Shown piece by piece: positions 49,700 through 59,073 of a stretch of DNA of 64,000 nt (positions within the stretch are counted from its first letter, which is position 1; each line of letters starts with the position of its first letter). The notes below the pieces were generated by a model, which made no database searches, was not told where the DNA came from, and worked only from the letters and a program-made list of their open reading frames with translations. Source of the DNA: Promicromonospora sp. AC04 (GTDB lineage Bacteria; Actinomycetota; Actinomycetes; Actinomycetales; Cellulomonadaceae); contig NZ_QBUG01000006.1 in NCBI RefSeq assembly GCF_003058225.1, positions 248,001 to 312,000 of the forward strand, in the 5' to 3' direction. Position numbers and translations under genes: made by a program.

Positions 49700-51439
49700 T
49701 CACCTGCTGCCGTGGCCCACCAGCTCCGCGCCACCGGCCTTGGCCCGGGCCACCTGCCGCGCCCGCCGCCTGGACCGGATCCCGCCCACGACGCCCGCGA
49801 CCACCAGGACGACGGCGAGACCCCCGACCACCCAGCCCGGCCAGTACCCGGCCGCCACCGCCGGCGTGATCGACGACCGCAGCGGCAGGTTCGTCACGAA
49901 CTGGTCGTCGGTGAACAGGCCCGTACGCCGCACCACCGTGCCGTCCGGGGTGATGACACCCGACACACCCACCGTCGAGATCTGCACCGCCGCCCGCCCC
50001 GTCGTCATCGCCTGCATCCGCGACATCGCCAGCTGCTGCGTCGACTCCGCAGTGAACCCGAACGACGCGTTGTTCGTCGGGATCACCAGCACCTGCGCAC
50101 CGTCCAGGACCGCGTCCCGGATGATCTCGTCGTACGCCACCTCGAAGCAGATGATCGTGCCCAGCCGGTAGGCACCCTGACCCAGCCGGCTCGGCACATC
50201 GACGAACGGCGGGTTGACCCCCGCGATCATGTCCGTCGTCACCCGGTCCACCTGGTCGGAGAGGAGCCGCAGGATCGACCGCATCGGGATGTACTCACCG
50301 AACGGAGCCGGGTGCTGCTTCGCATACCGCCCGATCACACCGTTACCCGCCTGCCACAGCAGCGACACGTTGTACCGCCCACCCGTCTCCGGAAACTCCT
50401 GCGCCCCCACCAGGATCGGCGCACCGACCGCGCTGGACGCCGCATCCAGCCCACGCGCGACCTCGGGCGTCGTCTGCGGGTCCAGGTCGCTGCCGTTCTC
50501 CGGCCACAGCACCACGTCCAGCTCACCCGCGAAGTCCTCGGCCAGGACGTACGTGCCCTCCAGGTGGTTGTTCAGCACCTCCGCACGATTCGCGAACGCA
50601 CCAGCACCCGGCTCCGCGACGTTGCCCTGGACCGCGCCGGCCCACAGCGTGCCGTCCTCGGCCAGGTCGCTCCCGGCGTCGTACACCTCGGCCCCGTCCG
50701 GCGTCTCGACGGGACCGGCGCTCGCGGACGTGGGCAGCGGCAGCACCAGCGGTACGACGGCGACCGCGACACCCAGCGCGAGGGCTCCCACGGCGCGGCC
50801 CACGTCGGGCAGGGCCCGGCCCGGCTGACCCTGGCTCTGCGGGCCGTCGTGCCGGCCGCCCTGCTGGCTCCGGCGTCGTACCGCGCGGAGCAGGCCCGCC
50901 ACGGCCAGGGCGAGCAGCGCGCCCGAGAAGGCGACGAGCAGGCTCACCGCGACGGTGCCGCCGAGCCAGGCGGCGCGCCCGGTCGGGGCGTCGACCATGG
51001 TCCACGCGAGGCGACCCCAGGGGAACCCGCCGAACGGCACCTCGGCGCGCCACTGCTCCACGGCGACGAACAGCACGGCGAACGCGGCGGCGAGCCGCCA
51101 GCCCCGGCGGCGCAGGAACCGCGCTCGGCGGGCCCACGTCCACAGCACGCCGAACGCGCCGAGGAACAGGGCCTCCACGACCGACATCGCGATCCACGGG
51201 GCGGTGGCGGTCGACTCGTACGCCCACCACAGGTGCGGCAGGAAGAACGCGAGGCCGAAGAGGAAGCCGGCCAGGAGGTTCCACCAGGCGCTGTCGCGGC
51301 CGAGCGCCCAGTACAGGACGGCGATCGCGACGAATGCGGCGGGCCAGACGCCGGCGTTCGGGAACGCTGACCAGAGGACGAGGCCACCGGCCACCGCAAG
51401 GAACAGGGACAGCAGCCGGGACGGCTCACGCAGGCGCAC
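49700..51439 (-). CDS. lnt: Apolipoprotein N-acyltransferase
   Basis: 579 residues. Five to seven N-terminal membrane segments (SLFLAVAGGLVLWSAFP, AFVAIAVLYWALG, LAGFLFGLAFFLPHLWW), then a carbon-nitrogen-hydrolase domain with catalytic Glu (LWPENGSD), Lys (YAKQHPAPFGEYIP) and Cys (GTIICFEVAYDE), and a final membrane anchor. It adds the third acyl chain to lipoproteins. GTG start 6 nt after -10 TAGGCT. The interior (49900-50640) is C-rich on the plus strand. Confidence 0.95.
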   Translation of the reverse strand: MRLREPSRLLSLFLAVAGGLVLWSAFPNAGVWPAAFVAIAVLYWALGRDSAWWNLLAGFLFGLAFFLPHLWWAYESTATAPWIAMSVVEALFLGAFGVLWTWARRARFLRRRGWRLAAAFAVLFVAVEQWRAEVPFGGFPWGRLAWTMVDAPTGRAAWLGGTVAVSLLVAFSGALLALAVAGLLRAVRRRSQQGGRHDGPQSQGQPGRALPDVGRAVGALALGVAVAVVPLVLPLPTSASAGPVETPDGAEVYDAGSDLAEDGTLWAGAVQGNVAEPGAGAFANRAEVLNNHLEGTYVLAEDFAGELDVVLWPENGSDLDPQTTPEVARGLDAASSAVGAPILVGAQEFPETGGRYNVSLLWQAGNGVIGRYAKQHPAPFGEYIPMRSILRLLSDQVDRVTTDMIAGVNPPFVDVPSRLGQGAYRLGTIICFEVAYDEIIRDAVLDGAQVLVIPTNNASFGFTAESTQQLAMSRMQAMTTGRAAVQISTVGVSGVITPDGTVVRRTGLFTDDQFVTNLPLRSSITPAVAAGYWPGWVVGGLAVVLVVAGVVGGIRSRRRARQVARAKAGGAELVGHGSR

Positions 51440-51507
51440 GTTCGCAGCCTACCTGCGTGTACACCCGCCCCGGCGCTGCCCGCCGAGCCCTTGGTCGGAG
51501 CCCTTGG

Positions 51508-53304
51508 TCAGAGGGTGTCGTACAGGACGGCGCCGTCGCGCATCGTGTGCAGGCACTCGGGCTCGACGGCGTCGGGCGCGAGGTCGGGCAGCAGGGGCGT
51601 TCCCGCGCGGGCCTCCTCGCTCCAGGAGCTGAGCCGCCCGGGCGCGGCCTGCACGCCGAGCTGCTCGGCCCGCCAGACGGCGAGGTGCGCGGGTGCGCCG
51701 ACCCGGAGCTGTCCGGCGCCGGTGTGGTCCAGCCCGGCCAGGCGCCAGCCGCCGCGGGTGTGGGCGCGGAACGCGGCGCCCGCGGAGATGCGCTGGTCGG
51801 GGTCCTCGTGGCTGGTCGCGGCGCGGACGCCCTGCCAGGGGTCGACGGGCGTGACCGGTGTGTCGGAGCCGAACGCGAGCGGTACGCCGGCCTGCGCGAG
51901 GTCGGCGAACGGCATGATCGATCCGGCGCGCATCGCGCCGAGCCGGGAGGCGTACACGCCCTTGGTCCCGCCGAACGCGGACTCGAACGCGGGCTGCATC
52001 GACAGGCCGATGCCGTGGACCAGGAGCGCGGCGAGGGTCACGGCGTCGACGAACAGCCCGTGTTCGATGCGGTGGTGCCCTGCGCGCAGGGCGCTCTCCC
52101 CGCTCACCTGGGCCGCGAGCTGCAGGCCGAGCACCATCTCGTCCATGGCGCGGTCGCCGATGACGTGGAACGCGGCCTGCACCCCGGCGTTCTGCCCGCG
52201 CGCGTTCTGTACTGCCGACAGGTGGTTCGCGATCTGGCCTGCGGTCAGGTACAGGTTGCCGGTCCACGGTGTGCCGTCGGCGTTGGTCAGGGCGCCGGCG
52301 AAGGATCCGGAGGACGGGTCCGCGGGCAGGTCGGAGTACGGGCTGCGCATGGCGGCGGTGCGCGAGCCGATCGACCCGTCGACGTTGAGGTCCCCGCCGA
52401 TCCCGGTGAGGAAGGGCAGCTCGTCGAGCAGGGCGCCGGCGTCGTCCGCGCTCTCGCACAGCTCGCCGCGGTAGGCGGCCAGGTGCGGCAGGGCGAGCGC
52501 GCCCGGTTCGGACAGCGCGTCGGCCGTCATCGAGTCGACAGTCATGGCGTACAGCTCGGCCAGGCCGGCGCGGGTGTCGAGGTGCTGGCCGCTCATCTCG
52601 TGCACGGACACGATGCCGCGGGCGGCCCACGCGGCGAGGGTCTGGCGGTAGATGCGGGTGCGGCGTTCGGGTGACAGCGCGTGGGCGACGTCGCGCACGG
52701 TGTGGTGCAGGTCGGCGGTGACGAGGCCGGTGTCGGAGGGGGCGTCGGACCAGCCGGAGCCGGACAGGCCCATGCCCGTCCAGGCGGGGTCGCGCTCGAT
52801 GCCCGCGCGGGCGGCCATCGAGGTGGAGACCACCGCCGAGTGCACGTCGACGCGGGCCGCGTACACGGGGCGGCCGCCGCAGGCGGCGTCGAGCTCTTCG
52901 CGGGTGAAGGTGCGCTGCTCGGGCCAGGACTGCTCGTCCCAGCCGTAGGCGAGCAGGACCTCGTCCCCGGACGGGTCGGTCGCCGCGAGCCGGCGGGCTC
53001 CCTGGTGCAGGGCCGCCAGCGCGTCGGCGAGCGAGTGCACGCCGCCTGCGGGGGTGAGGTCCACGGAGTCGGTGGACAGGCCGGTCTCCAGCACGTGGGC
53101 GTGCGCGTCGACGAAACCGGGGGTCACCAGCGCGCCGTCGAGGTCGATCACGCGGTCGGCGCGTGCCGCGAGCCCGGCGGCGGTGTCGTCGGCGCCCAGC
53201 CAGGCCACGACGCCGTCGTCCACGAGGATCGCCTCGGCGAACGGGTCGGCGGCGGAGTGGACGACTCCGTTGCGGTAGAGGATGGATCGGGCGGGCTGGC
53301 TCAC
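51508..53304 (-). CDS. Amidohydrolase family 3 (YtcJ-like) protein
   Basis: 598 residues. Metal-binding and family motifs: GALVTPGFVDAHAHVLETG, LHQGARRLAATDPSG, VQAAFHVIGDRAMDEMVLGL, and late PLAFGSDTPVTPVDPWQGV. YtcJ-type proteins hydrolyse amide bonds of unidentified substrates. Cytosolic, no signal. GTG start 7 nt after -10 TACAGT, so leaderless. It lies between lnt and helY, all on the minus strand, but with its own promoter. Confidence 0.92.
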   Translation of the reverse strand: MSQPARSILYRNGVVHSAADPFAEAILVDDGVVAWLGADDTAAGLAARADRVIDLDGALVTPGFVDAHAHVLETGLSTDSVDLTPAGGVHSLADALAALHQGARRLAATDPSGDEVLLAYGWDEQSWPEQRTFTREELDAACGGRPVYAARVDVHSAVVSTSMAARAGIERDPAWTGMGLSGSGWSDAPSDTGLVTADLHHTVRDVAHALSPERRTRIYRQTLAAWAARGIVSVHEMSGQHLDTRAGLAELYAMTVDSMTADALSEPGALALPHLAAYRGELCESADDAGALLDELPFLTGIGGDLNVDGSIGSRTAAMRSPYSDLPADPSSGSFAGALTNADGTPWTGNLYLTAGQIANHLSAVQNARGQNAGVQAAFHVIGDRAMDEMVLGLQLAAQVSGESALRAGHHRIEHGLFVDAVTLAALLVHGIGLSMQPAFESAFGGTKGVYASRLGAMRAGSIMPFADLAQAGVPLAFGSDTPVTPVDPWQGVRAATSHEDPDQRISAGAAFRAHTRGGWRLAGLDHTGAGQLRVGAPAHLAVWRAEQLGVQAAPGRLSSWSEEARAGTPLLPDLAPDAVEPECLHTMRDGAVLYDTL

Positions 53305-53384
53305 GGTGGGAACTGTATGCGATCGGGACGATCCGTGCCCTGGTCAGCGGGGCGTCGTCCGCCACAGTCACCCGGCGCTCACCC

Positions 53385-53418
53385 CCGGTCGCCCGGCGTG
53401 TGCTCGCCGGGCGACCGG
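53385..53418 (-). terminator. Hairpin terminator after helY
   Basis: Perfect 14-bp arms (53385-53398 and 53405-53418) around TGTGCT, starting 17 nt past the helY stop codon. Confidence 0.7.
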
Positions 53419-53434
53419 CAGTGCTGCGGCCTGC

Positions 53435-56395
53435 TCAGAGGCTGGAGTAGGCCACGACCCCGCGCAGGACCGCGTCCTGTGCCTTGCGTGCGGTCGAGCG
53501 CAGCTTGTCCGACGGCGCGGCGCCGCCGAGCTGGTCCAGCACGTCGATGACCTGCTTGCACCAGCGCACGAAGTCGCCGGCGGCGAGGTCGGAGCCGCGC
53601 AGCACGCTGTCCAGGCCCTTGCCGGACGCCCACTTGTACATCGCGCCGACCAGGCCCAGGTCGAGCGGTCCGGTGGCCTCGATGCCGTGCGCCTCCTCGA
53701 GGTCGTCCACCTCGGACCACACGCGCTGCGTGTCGTCCAGCACGCCCGCGAGGCGGCCGGTCGGCCCGCCGGGGATGTACGGGTCGGGGGCGTCGTCGCG
53801 GCGACCCTGGTACACGACGGTGGAGACGACGGCGGCCAGGCCGGCCGGGTCGAGCCCGTCCCACACGCCGCGGCGCAGGCACTCGGCCAGGAGCAGGTCG
53901 TTCTCGGCGTACAGGCGGCGCAGCCAGCGGCCGTCGTCGGTCACGCGGATCCGGCCGCTGTTGCCGGCGCTGTGCCCGTTGCTCTGCCCGTTCCCTGCGC
54001 CGGTTCCGGTGCCGGTTCGTTGCAGGTAGCCGAGGGTGAGCAGCACGTCGAGGGTGCGGTCGAAGGTGCGGGCGATGGAGCCGGTGCGTCCCTCGACGCG
54101 GCGCACGAGCTGGTCGTGCTCTCGCTTGAGCTTGTTCCAGCGTTCGGCCCAGCGGGCGTGGTCGTCGCGCTCGGAGCAGGCGTGGCACGGGTGTGCCTTG
54201 AGGGCCCTGCGCAGGCGGGCGAGCTCGGCGTCGGTGGCGGCGTCCGAGCGGCGTCCGACGGGAGTCCTGCCGCCGCGTGCGGCCCTGTTGGCGGGGCTGC
54301 TGGTGGAGTGGGCGGAGGGGACGTCGTCGGCCAGGACGCCCAGCGCGTTGCGCATGCTGGAGACGAGGTCGCGGCGGGCGTCGGGCTTGCGGGGGTTGAA
54401 CGCCTTGGGGATCTTGACGGTGGTGACGGTCTCCAGGCCGTCGGGCGCGTCGGCCAGGGTGAGCTTCTTGACCTGGCGTTCCTGGGTCAGGACCGTGGGG
54501 CGGGGCCCGTCGAACCCGCCGGGCTCGCCGGGGTCGAGCACGAGGACGTAGCCGCGCCTGCGCCCGGACGGCACCTCGACGACGTCGCCGCGGCGCAGCT
54601 GTTCCAGGGAGGCGACGACCTCGGCCCGGCGGGCGCCGGATGCCGCGCGTGACAGGTCCTTCTCGCGGTCCTTGATGGCGCGGCGCAGCTCCATGTACTC
54701 ACCGAAGTCGCCTTCGGTGCAGGACATGGCCTTGGCGTACCCGTCGAGGGCTTCGGCGTGCGCCTGGGCCTGCTTGGCCAGGCCGACGACGCCGCGGTCG
54801 GCCTGGAACTGCGCGAACGAGGTCTCCAGGACCTCGCGGGCGCGGTCGCGGCCGACCTGGGCGACGAGGTTGACGGCCATGTTGTAGGTGGGCCGGAAGC
54901 TGGACTTGAGCGGGTACAGGCGCTTGGACGCGAGGCCGGCCAGCGCCACGGGGTCGAGCGCGGGGTGGTCGACGACGACGGCGTGGCCCTCGATGTCGAT
55001 GCCGCGGCGTCCGGCGCGGCCGGTGAGCTGGGTGTACTCCCCCGGCGTGACCGGGACGTGGCTGGAGCCGTCCCACTTGACGAGCTTGTCCAGGACCACG
55101 GACCGGGCGGGCATGTTGATGCCGAGCGCGAGGGTCTCGGTGGCGAACACGACCTTGACCAGGCCGCGCGAGAACAGCTCCTCGACGGTCTCCTTGAACA
55201 CCGGAAGCATGCCGGCGTGGTGGGCGGCCACGCCGCGGGCCAGGGCCTGGGACCAGGACCAGTAGCCGAGCACGTCGAGGTCCTCGGGCGGGAGGGCGGC
55301 GGTGCGTTCCTCCACGATCGAGCGGATGGTCGCTTCCTCCTGCGGGCTGGTCAGCCGCAGCCCGGCCTTGAGGCACTGGTCGACGGCGGCCTCGCAGCCC
55401 GCGCGGGAGAACACGAAGTAGATGGCGGGCAGCAGGGCGTCCGCGTTGAGGGCGTCGATGACGATGAACCGCGGCGGGGTGCGCCGGCTGGGCCCGATGC
55501 CCCCTCCGCCGTCGCCGGTGCGTCGCCCGTTGCCGCCGCGGTACCCGCGGTCGCCTCGTCCGCGCCCGCGACCTCGTCCGCCGCCGTGGTCGCCGGGGCG
55601 GTTGCCGCCGCGCCCGGACCGGAAGGCCGCGGTCAGGTCGGGGTTGATGGGCGGGCTGGTGCCGGGGTCGGTCGGGTCGACGTGCCCGGCGTACAGGTCC
55701 AGGAGGCGCGGCGTGCCGCGCGGTTCCGGCGAGGACATGAGCACGTGCTGCCACAGGGGCACGGGCCGGCGTTCGGAGACGACGACGGCGGTGTCGCCGC
55801 GCACCATCTCCAGCCAGTCGCCGAACTCCTCGGCGTTGGACACCGTGGCGCTCAGCGAGACGAGCTGCACGTCGTCGGAGAGGTGGATGATGACCTCTTC
55901 CCAGACGGGGCCGCGGAACCGGTCGGCGAGGTAGTGCACCTCGTCCATGACGACGTAGGCGAGCCCGTCCAGGGTGGTGGACCCGGCGTAGAGCATGTTG
56001 CGCAGCACCTCGGTGGTCATGACCACCACCGGTGCGTCGCCGTTGATCGTGGAGTCGCCGGTGAGGAGGCCGACGTTCTCGGGGCCGTGGCGGCGCACGA
56101 GGTCGGCGTACTTCTGGTTGGACAGGGCCTTGATCGGCGTCGTGTAGAACGCCTTGCGGCCGGAGGCCAGCGCCAGGTGGACGGCGAACTCGCCCACCAC
56201 GGTCTTTCCCGCCCCGGTCGGGGCCGCGACCAGCACGGCTCGTCCCTGTTCGAGGGCCTCGCAGGCCTGGACCTGGAAGTCGTCGAGCTGGAATCCGATG
56301 ACCTCCCGGAACCGGCTCAGCTCAGGGTGCTCGGCCACGTGGCGGCTCTGTGACCGGAAGGCCGTGTACCGCTCGGCGGGGCTCAGGTCGCTCAT
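53435..56395 (-). CDS. helY: HelY-type Ski2-like RNA/DNA helicase
   Basis: 986 residues. Helicase motifs in order: I APTGAGKT (about 58), Ia TTPIKALSNQKY, II MDEVHYLADRFRGPVWEEVI, III LSATV, IV IYFVFSRAGCE, V VFATETLALGINMPA, VI QLTGRAGRRG; then the Ski2-specific C-terminus (LDPVALAGLASKRLYPLKSSFRPTYN, DLGLVGAMYKWASGK; partial quotes). Actinobacterial HelY acts in DNA/RNA metabolism. Two low-complexity insertions are visible: an RGG/GRG-rich segment at about 259-300 and a Gly/Thr/Asn linker near 800. ATG 7 nt after TAGGCT. Confidence 0.94.
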   Translation of the reverse strand: MSDLSPAERYTAFRSQSRHVAEHPELSRFREVIGFQLDDFQVQACEALEQGRAVLVAAPTGAGKTVVGEFAVHLALASGRKAFYTTPIKALSNQKYADLVRRHGPENVGLLTGDSTINGDAPVVVMTTEVLRNMLYAGSTTLDGLAYVVMDEVHYLADRFRGPVWEEVIIHLSDDVQLVSLSATVSNAEEFGDWLEMVRGDTAVVVSERRPVPLWQHVLMSSPEPRGTPRLLDLYAGHVDPTDPGTSPPINPDLTAAFRSGRGGNRPGDHGGGRGRGRGRGDRGYRGGNGRRTGDGGGGIGPSRRTPPRFIVIDALNADALLPAIYFVFSRAGCEAAVDQCLKAGLRLTSPQEEATIRSIVEERTAALPPEDLDVLGYWSWSQALARGVAAHHAGMLPVFKETVEELFSRGLVKVVFATETLALGINMPARSVVLDKLVKWDGSSHVPVTPGEYTQLTGRAGRRGIDIEGHAVVVDHPALDPVALAGLASKRLYPLKSSFRPTYNMAVNLVAQVGRDRAREVLETSFAQFQADRGVVGLAKQAQAHAEALDGYAKAMSCTEGDFGEYMELRRAIKDREKDLSRAASGARRAEVVASLEQLRRGDVVEVPSGRRRGYVLVLDPGEPGGFDGPRPTVLTQERQVKKLTLADAPDGLETVTTVKIPKAFNPRKPDARRDLVSSMRNALGVLADDVPSAHSTSSPANRAARGGRTPVGRRSDAATDAELARLRRALKAHPCHACSERDDHARWAERWNKLKREHDQLVRRVEGRTGSIARTFDRTLDVLLTLGYLQRTGTGTGAGNGQSNGHSAGNSGRIRVTDDGRWLRRLYAENDLLLAECLRRGVWDGLDPAGLAAVVSTVVYQGRRDDAPDPYIPGGPTGRLAGVLDDTQRVWSEVDDLEEAHGIEATGPLDLGLVGAMYKWASGKGLDSVLRGSDLAAGDFVRWCKQVIDVLDQLGGAAPSDKLRSTARKAQDAVLRGVVAYSSL

Positions 56396-56473
56396 GGGGC
56401 ACAGCCTACGGTCCGTGTGTGACAGCCGTGTGCGACACCCAGCGGGTGACGAGCAGCGGGGAACGGCGGAGGG

Positions 56474-56512
56474 TGACAGCCCGCCCCGCCCATCGGGCGG
56501 GGCGGGCTGTCA
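56474..56512 (-). terminator. Terminator hairpin overlapping the tatC stop codon
   Basis: Perfect 18-bp arms (56474-56491 and 56495-56512) around ATC. The first three bases of the hairpin on the transcript are the tatC TGA stop. Confidence 0.85.
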
Positions 56513-57283
56513 GACCTCGGCGTCCGCCAGTCGCTTCTCGGCGCGCCGGTCATGCATGAGCGATACGCCGACGGCGCCGAAGTAGAGCACGCAGATCGGC
56601 AGCGCCACGAGGATCATCGTGAGCGCGTCCGGCGTCGGCGTCGCGATCGCGGCGAACACGAACGCGACGAGGATGGCCCACCGCCAGCCGCCGAGCAGTG
56701 CCTTGCCCGACATCAGGCCCGCGAAATTGAGGCCCACCAGCAGCACAGGGGACACGAACGCGACGCCGAACGCCAGCAGGAGCCGCATCACGAGGTCCAG
56801 GTACATCTGGGCGTCGGTGAAGTTCGTGGCGTTGTCGGGCAGGAACCCCGTCAGGATCCGCACCGCGTGCGGGATCACCACCCACGCCATGTATGCGCCG
56901 CCGAGGAACAGCGGCACGGACGCGCCGACGAACCCGTAGGCGTAGTACTTCTCCCGCTTGTTCAGGCCGGGCGTGATGAACGCCCACACCTGGAACAGCC
57001 ACCACGGGCACGACAGGAACACGGCAAGGAACAACGCCGCCTTGATCCTCAGGTCCAGCGCCGATGCCGGCCCCGTGAAGTTCAGCGTGACGTCGTTGCC
57101 CGTGATCTCCGCGGCGGACACGAGCGGCCGCTGGAGCATGACCAGCAGCGGATCGTAGAGGAACCAGCCGACGATCGCCCCGGCCAGGAGCCCCGCCGCG
57201 ATGAGAACAAAACGCTTCCGAAGCTCGAGAAGATGCTCGAGCAGAGGCATCCGGCCGTCGGACGACCGCCCCGTACGTGCCAC
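56510..57283 (-). CDS. tatC: Twin-arginine translocase subunit TatC
   Basis: 257 residues with six membrane segments. N-terminal MPLLEHLLELRKRF carries the conserved Glu of the Tat signal-binding site; FTGPASALDLRIKAALFLAVFLSCPWWLFQVWAFITPGLNKREKYY (partial quote) is the TatC core. It recognises twin-arginine signal peptides. GTG start 4 nt after the tatA stop, so part of the same operon. A hairpin at 56474-56512 overlaps its stop codon. Confidence 0.95.
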   Translation of the reverse strand: MARTGRSSDGRMPLLEHLLELRKRFVLIAAGLLAGAIVGWFLYDPLLVMLQRPLVSAAEITGNDVTLNFTGPASALDLRIKAALFLAVFLSCPWWLFQVWAFITPGLNKREKYYAYGFVGASVPLFLGGAYMAWVVIPHAVRILTGFLPDNATNFTDAQMYLDLVMRLLLAFGVAFVSPVLLVGLNFAGLMSGKALLGGWRWAILVAFVFAAIATPTPDALTMILVALPICVLYFGAVGVSLMHDRRAEKRLADAEV

Positions 57284-57286
57284 CGG

Positions 57287-57577
57287 TCAGGCCTTGGGGG
57301 CGTCGCCGCCCTTGTCCGCCGGTGAACCCGTGCCCGAGCTCGTCGTCGAGCCGGTGGAGGAACCCGTCGGCGCATCCGCCGTCCGGTCGGCAACCTTGCC
57401 GTCGTCCGCGTCGGTCTTGCCATCGGCCTTGTCGTCGCGCAGCTCGTTGATCTCCTTCTTGAAGATCTTCATCGACTGACCCACGCTCTTGGCCAGACCC
57501 GGAAGCCGCGCCGTACCGAAGAGCAGCAGGACGATGACGAGGATGAGGACCCAGTGCTGCCACTGCATGGCGCCCAT
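57287..57577 (-). CDS. tatA: Sec-independent translocase subunit TatA
   Basis: 96 residues. One N-terminal membrane helix (QHWVLILVIVLLLFGTARLP) with the FG hinge, an amphipathic helix (LAKSVGQSMKIFKKEINEL), and a disordered acidic, Ser/Thr/Gly-rich tail. It multimerises to form the Tat pore. The ATG at 57577 follows GGAG by 7 nt; an ATG 9 nt later is possible. Followed by tatC. No tatB seen in the window. Confidence 0.93.
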   Translation of the reverse strand: MGAMQWQHWVLILVIVLLLFGTARLPGLAKSVGQSMKIFKKEINELRDDKADGKTDADDGKVADRTADAPTGSSTGSTTSSGTGSPADKGGDAPKA

Positions 57578-57700
57578 GGTGTAACTCCATTCGGATAAAT
57601 GCGGTGTCCAGGTCGATCCTATGCGCGATCGACGCCGCGATGGTACGACGACTCCTGTGTGACACGGTGACCACCGGGTGAACGGCCGGTTCCCCGAGAC

Positions 57701-58030
57701 CTAGTCGTTGAAGTGCTTCCACTTCTGCCACGTCGCCACGTTCCTCGCCCGGCGCGCGTCCTTGCGCCCCGCACGGGCCACCCGCTGCGCGTTGACGCGC
57801 TGGTAGTGGATCGTCACGTCGTCGAACAGGCTCGGGCCCGCGTGCTGCGTCGCCGTCTCCCGCGCCCGGTCCGACAGCTCCTGCAGCCGGTCGGCCGACT
57901 CGCCGATCCGACGCGAAGCCCGGCCCAGCTCCTGCATCAGGCCCTTCGCCGACCGCCACAGCGAGCGGGCCAGGAAGAACGCTCCGACGAGGCTGCCAAT
58001 GATCAGCAGGGTCCACACCCAGAACCACAT
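57701..58030 (-). CDS. Small membrane protein with helical tail
   Basis: 109 residues. One N-terminal membrane segment (WFWVWTLLIIGSLVGAFFLA) is followed by a basic/amphipathic helical cytosolic part (LMQELGRASRRIGESADRLQELSDRARE). Family not recognised. Lies between tatA and pafC, all on the minus strand. ATG 8 nt after TAGGCT. Confidence 0.75.
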   Translation of the reverse strand: MWFWVWTLLIIGSLVGAFFLARSLWRSAKGLMQELGRASRRIGESADRLQELSDRARETATQHAGPSLFDDVTIHYQRVNAQRVARAGRKDARRARNVATWQKWKHFND

Positions 58031-58041
58031 GGTCGCTCAGC

Positions 58042-59073
58042 CTAGTGCGGATTCGGCGATGTGGCTGCGTCTGCGGCCGTCACCCGGTCCGCATCCCAGG
58101 AACCAGCACCCGCTCCATACACCGCCAGCGCCTGTGCGGCGGCGCCCGCGACGTCGTCGGCCAACGCCCTGGGCGAGACGGACCGCACGTACGGGGCGAG
58201 CCGGATCAGGGAGCTGCGCAACCAGCCCGGGTTGGTCACCCGCAGGGTCACCTCGAAGTCGCCGTCGGGCAGGTTACGCACCGACTCCACCGGGGTCTCC
58301 TCCGCGAACCACCGCGCCCGCGGCGCGAACCGGATCGTCGCCAGCGGCGACGAACCACCCGCGAACAAGGCACCGAAATCAATCTCCGACGGCTCCCCCG
58401 GATGGGACCGCACCGGGATGTCCGTCTCCGTGGCCTCCAGGATGCGGTCCACCCGGAACGTTCGCGGCGCCTCGGCCCGGTAGCACCAGGCCGCGAGGTA
58501 GGCGAACTCGTCCTGCGTGTGCAGCCGCACCGGGTCCACGTCCCGCTCGCTGACCACGTCCGACGACGTCACGTACCTGATCCGCAACCGGTGCCGCGCC
58601 GCCAGCGCCGACGAGATCGCCGACACCACCTGCCGGTCCCCGCCCGGCGCGAGCCGCACGTCCACGGCGCTCGCGGCCTCGCCGGTGGCGTCGGTGAGCT
58701 TGCGCAGGGCGGACTCGACGACGGCGGAGCGTGCGGGGTCGGCCTTGACGGCGTCGGTGGCCTTCATGGCCCGCAGGGCCGCGACCAGGGCGACCGCTTC
58801 GCGGGTGCCGAGCCGCAGGGGTCTGGTCATGCCGCGGGCCTCGGTGAGGTGCACGACGCCGCGGTCGATGGACGCGGCGTCGAAGTCGATGAGGTCGTCG
58901 GGCCAGTACCCGGGGGTGCCGGAGACCCAGAGCGCGTCGACGTCCTTCTGGATCTGTGCGGGTGTGGTCCCGAACCTCCTGGCGAGGTCGGCCACGGAGA
59001 CCGGGCCGGCGCCGTCGAGGTAGGCGACGATGCCGAGCAGGCGCAGGAGCCGGTCGTCGGCGCGCTCAGCCAC
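58042..59073 (-). CDS. pafC: WYL-domain transcriptional activator PafC
   Basis: 343 residues. N-terminal winged helix (RLLRLLGIVAYLDGAGPVSVADLARRFGTTPAQIQKDVDAL), then WYL domain (LRIRYVTSSDVVSERDVDPVRLHTQDEFAYLAAWCYRAEAPRTFRVDRI) and C-terminal extension (partial quotes). With PafB it activates the LexA-independent DNA-damage response of actinobacteria. The pafB stop overlaps this start by 8 bp, so the two are translationally coupled. Confidence 0.93.
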   Translation of the reverse strand: MAERADDRLLRLLGIVAYLDGAGPVSVADLARRFGTTPAQIQKDVDALWVSGTPGYWPDDLIDFDAASIDRGVVHLTEARGMTRPLRLGTREAVALVAALRAMKATDAVKADPARSAVVESALRKLTDATGEAASAVDVRLAPGGDRQVVSAISSALAARHRLRIRYVTSSDVVSERDVDPVRLHTQDEFAYLAAWCYRAEAPRTFRVDRILEATETDIPVRSHPGEPSEIDFGALFAGGSSPLATIRFAPRARWFAEETPVESVRNLPDGDFEVTLRVTNPGWLRSSLIRLAPYVRSVSPRALADDVAGAAAQALAVYGAGAGSWDADRVTAADAATSPNPH

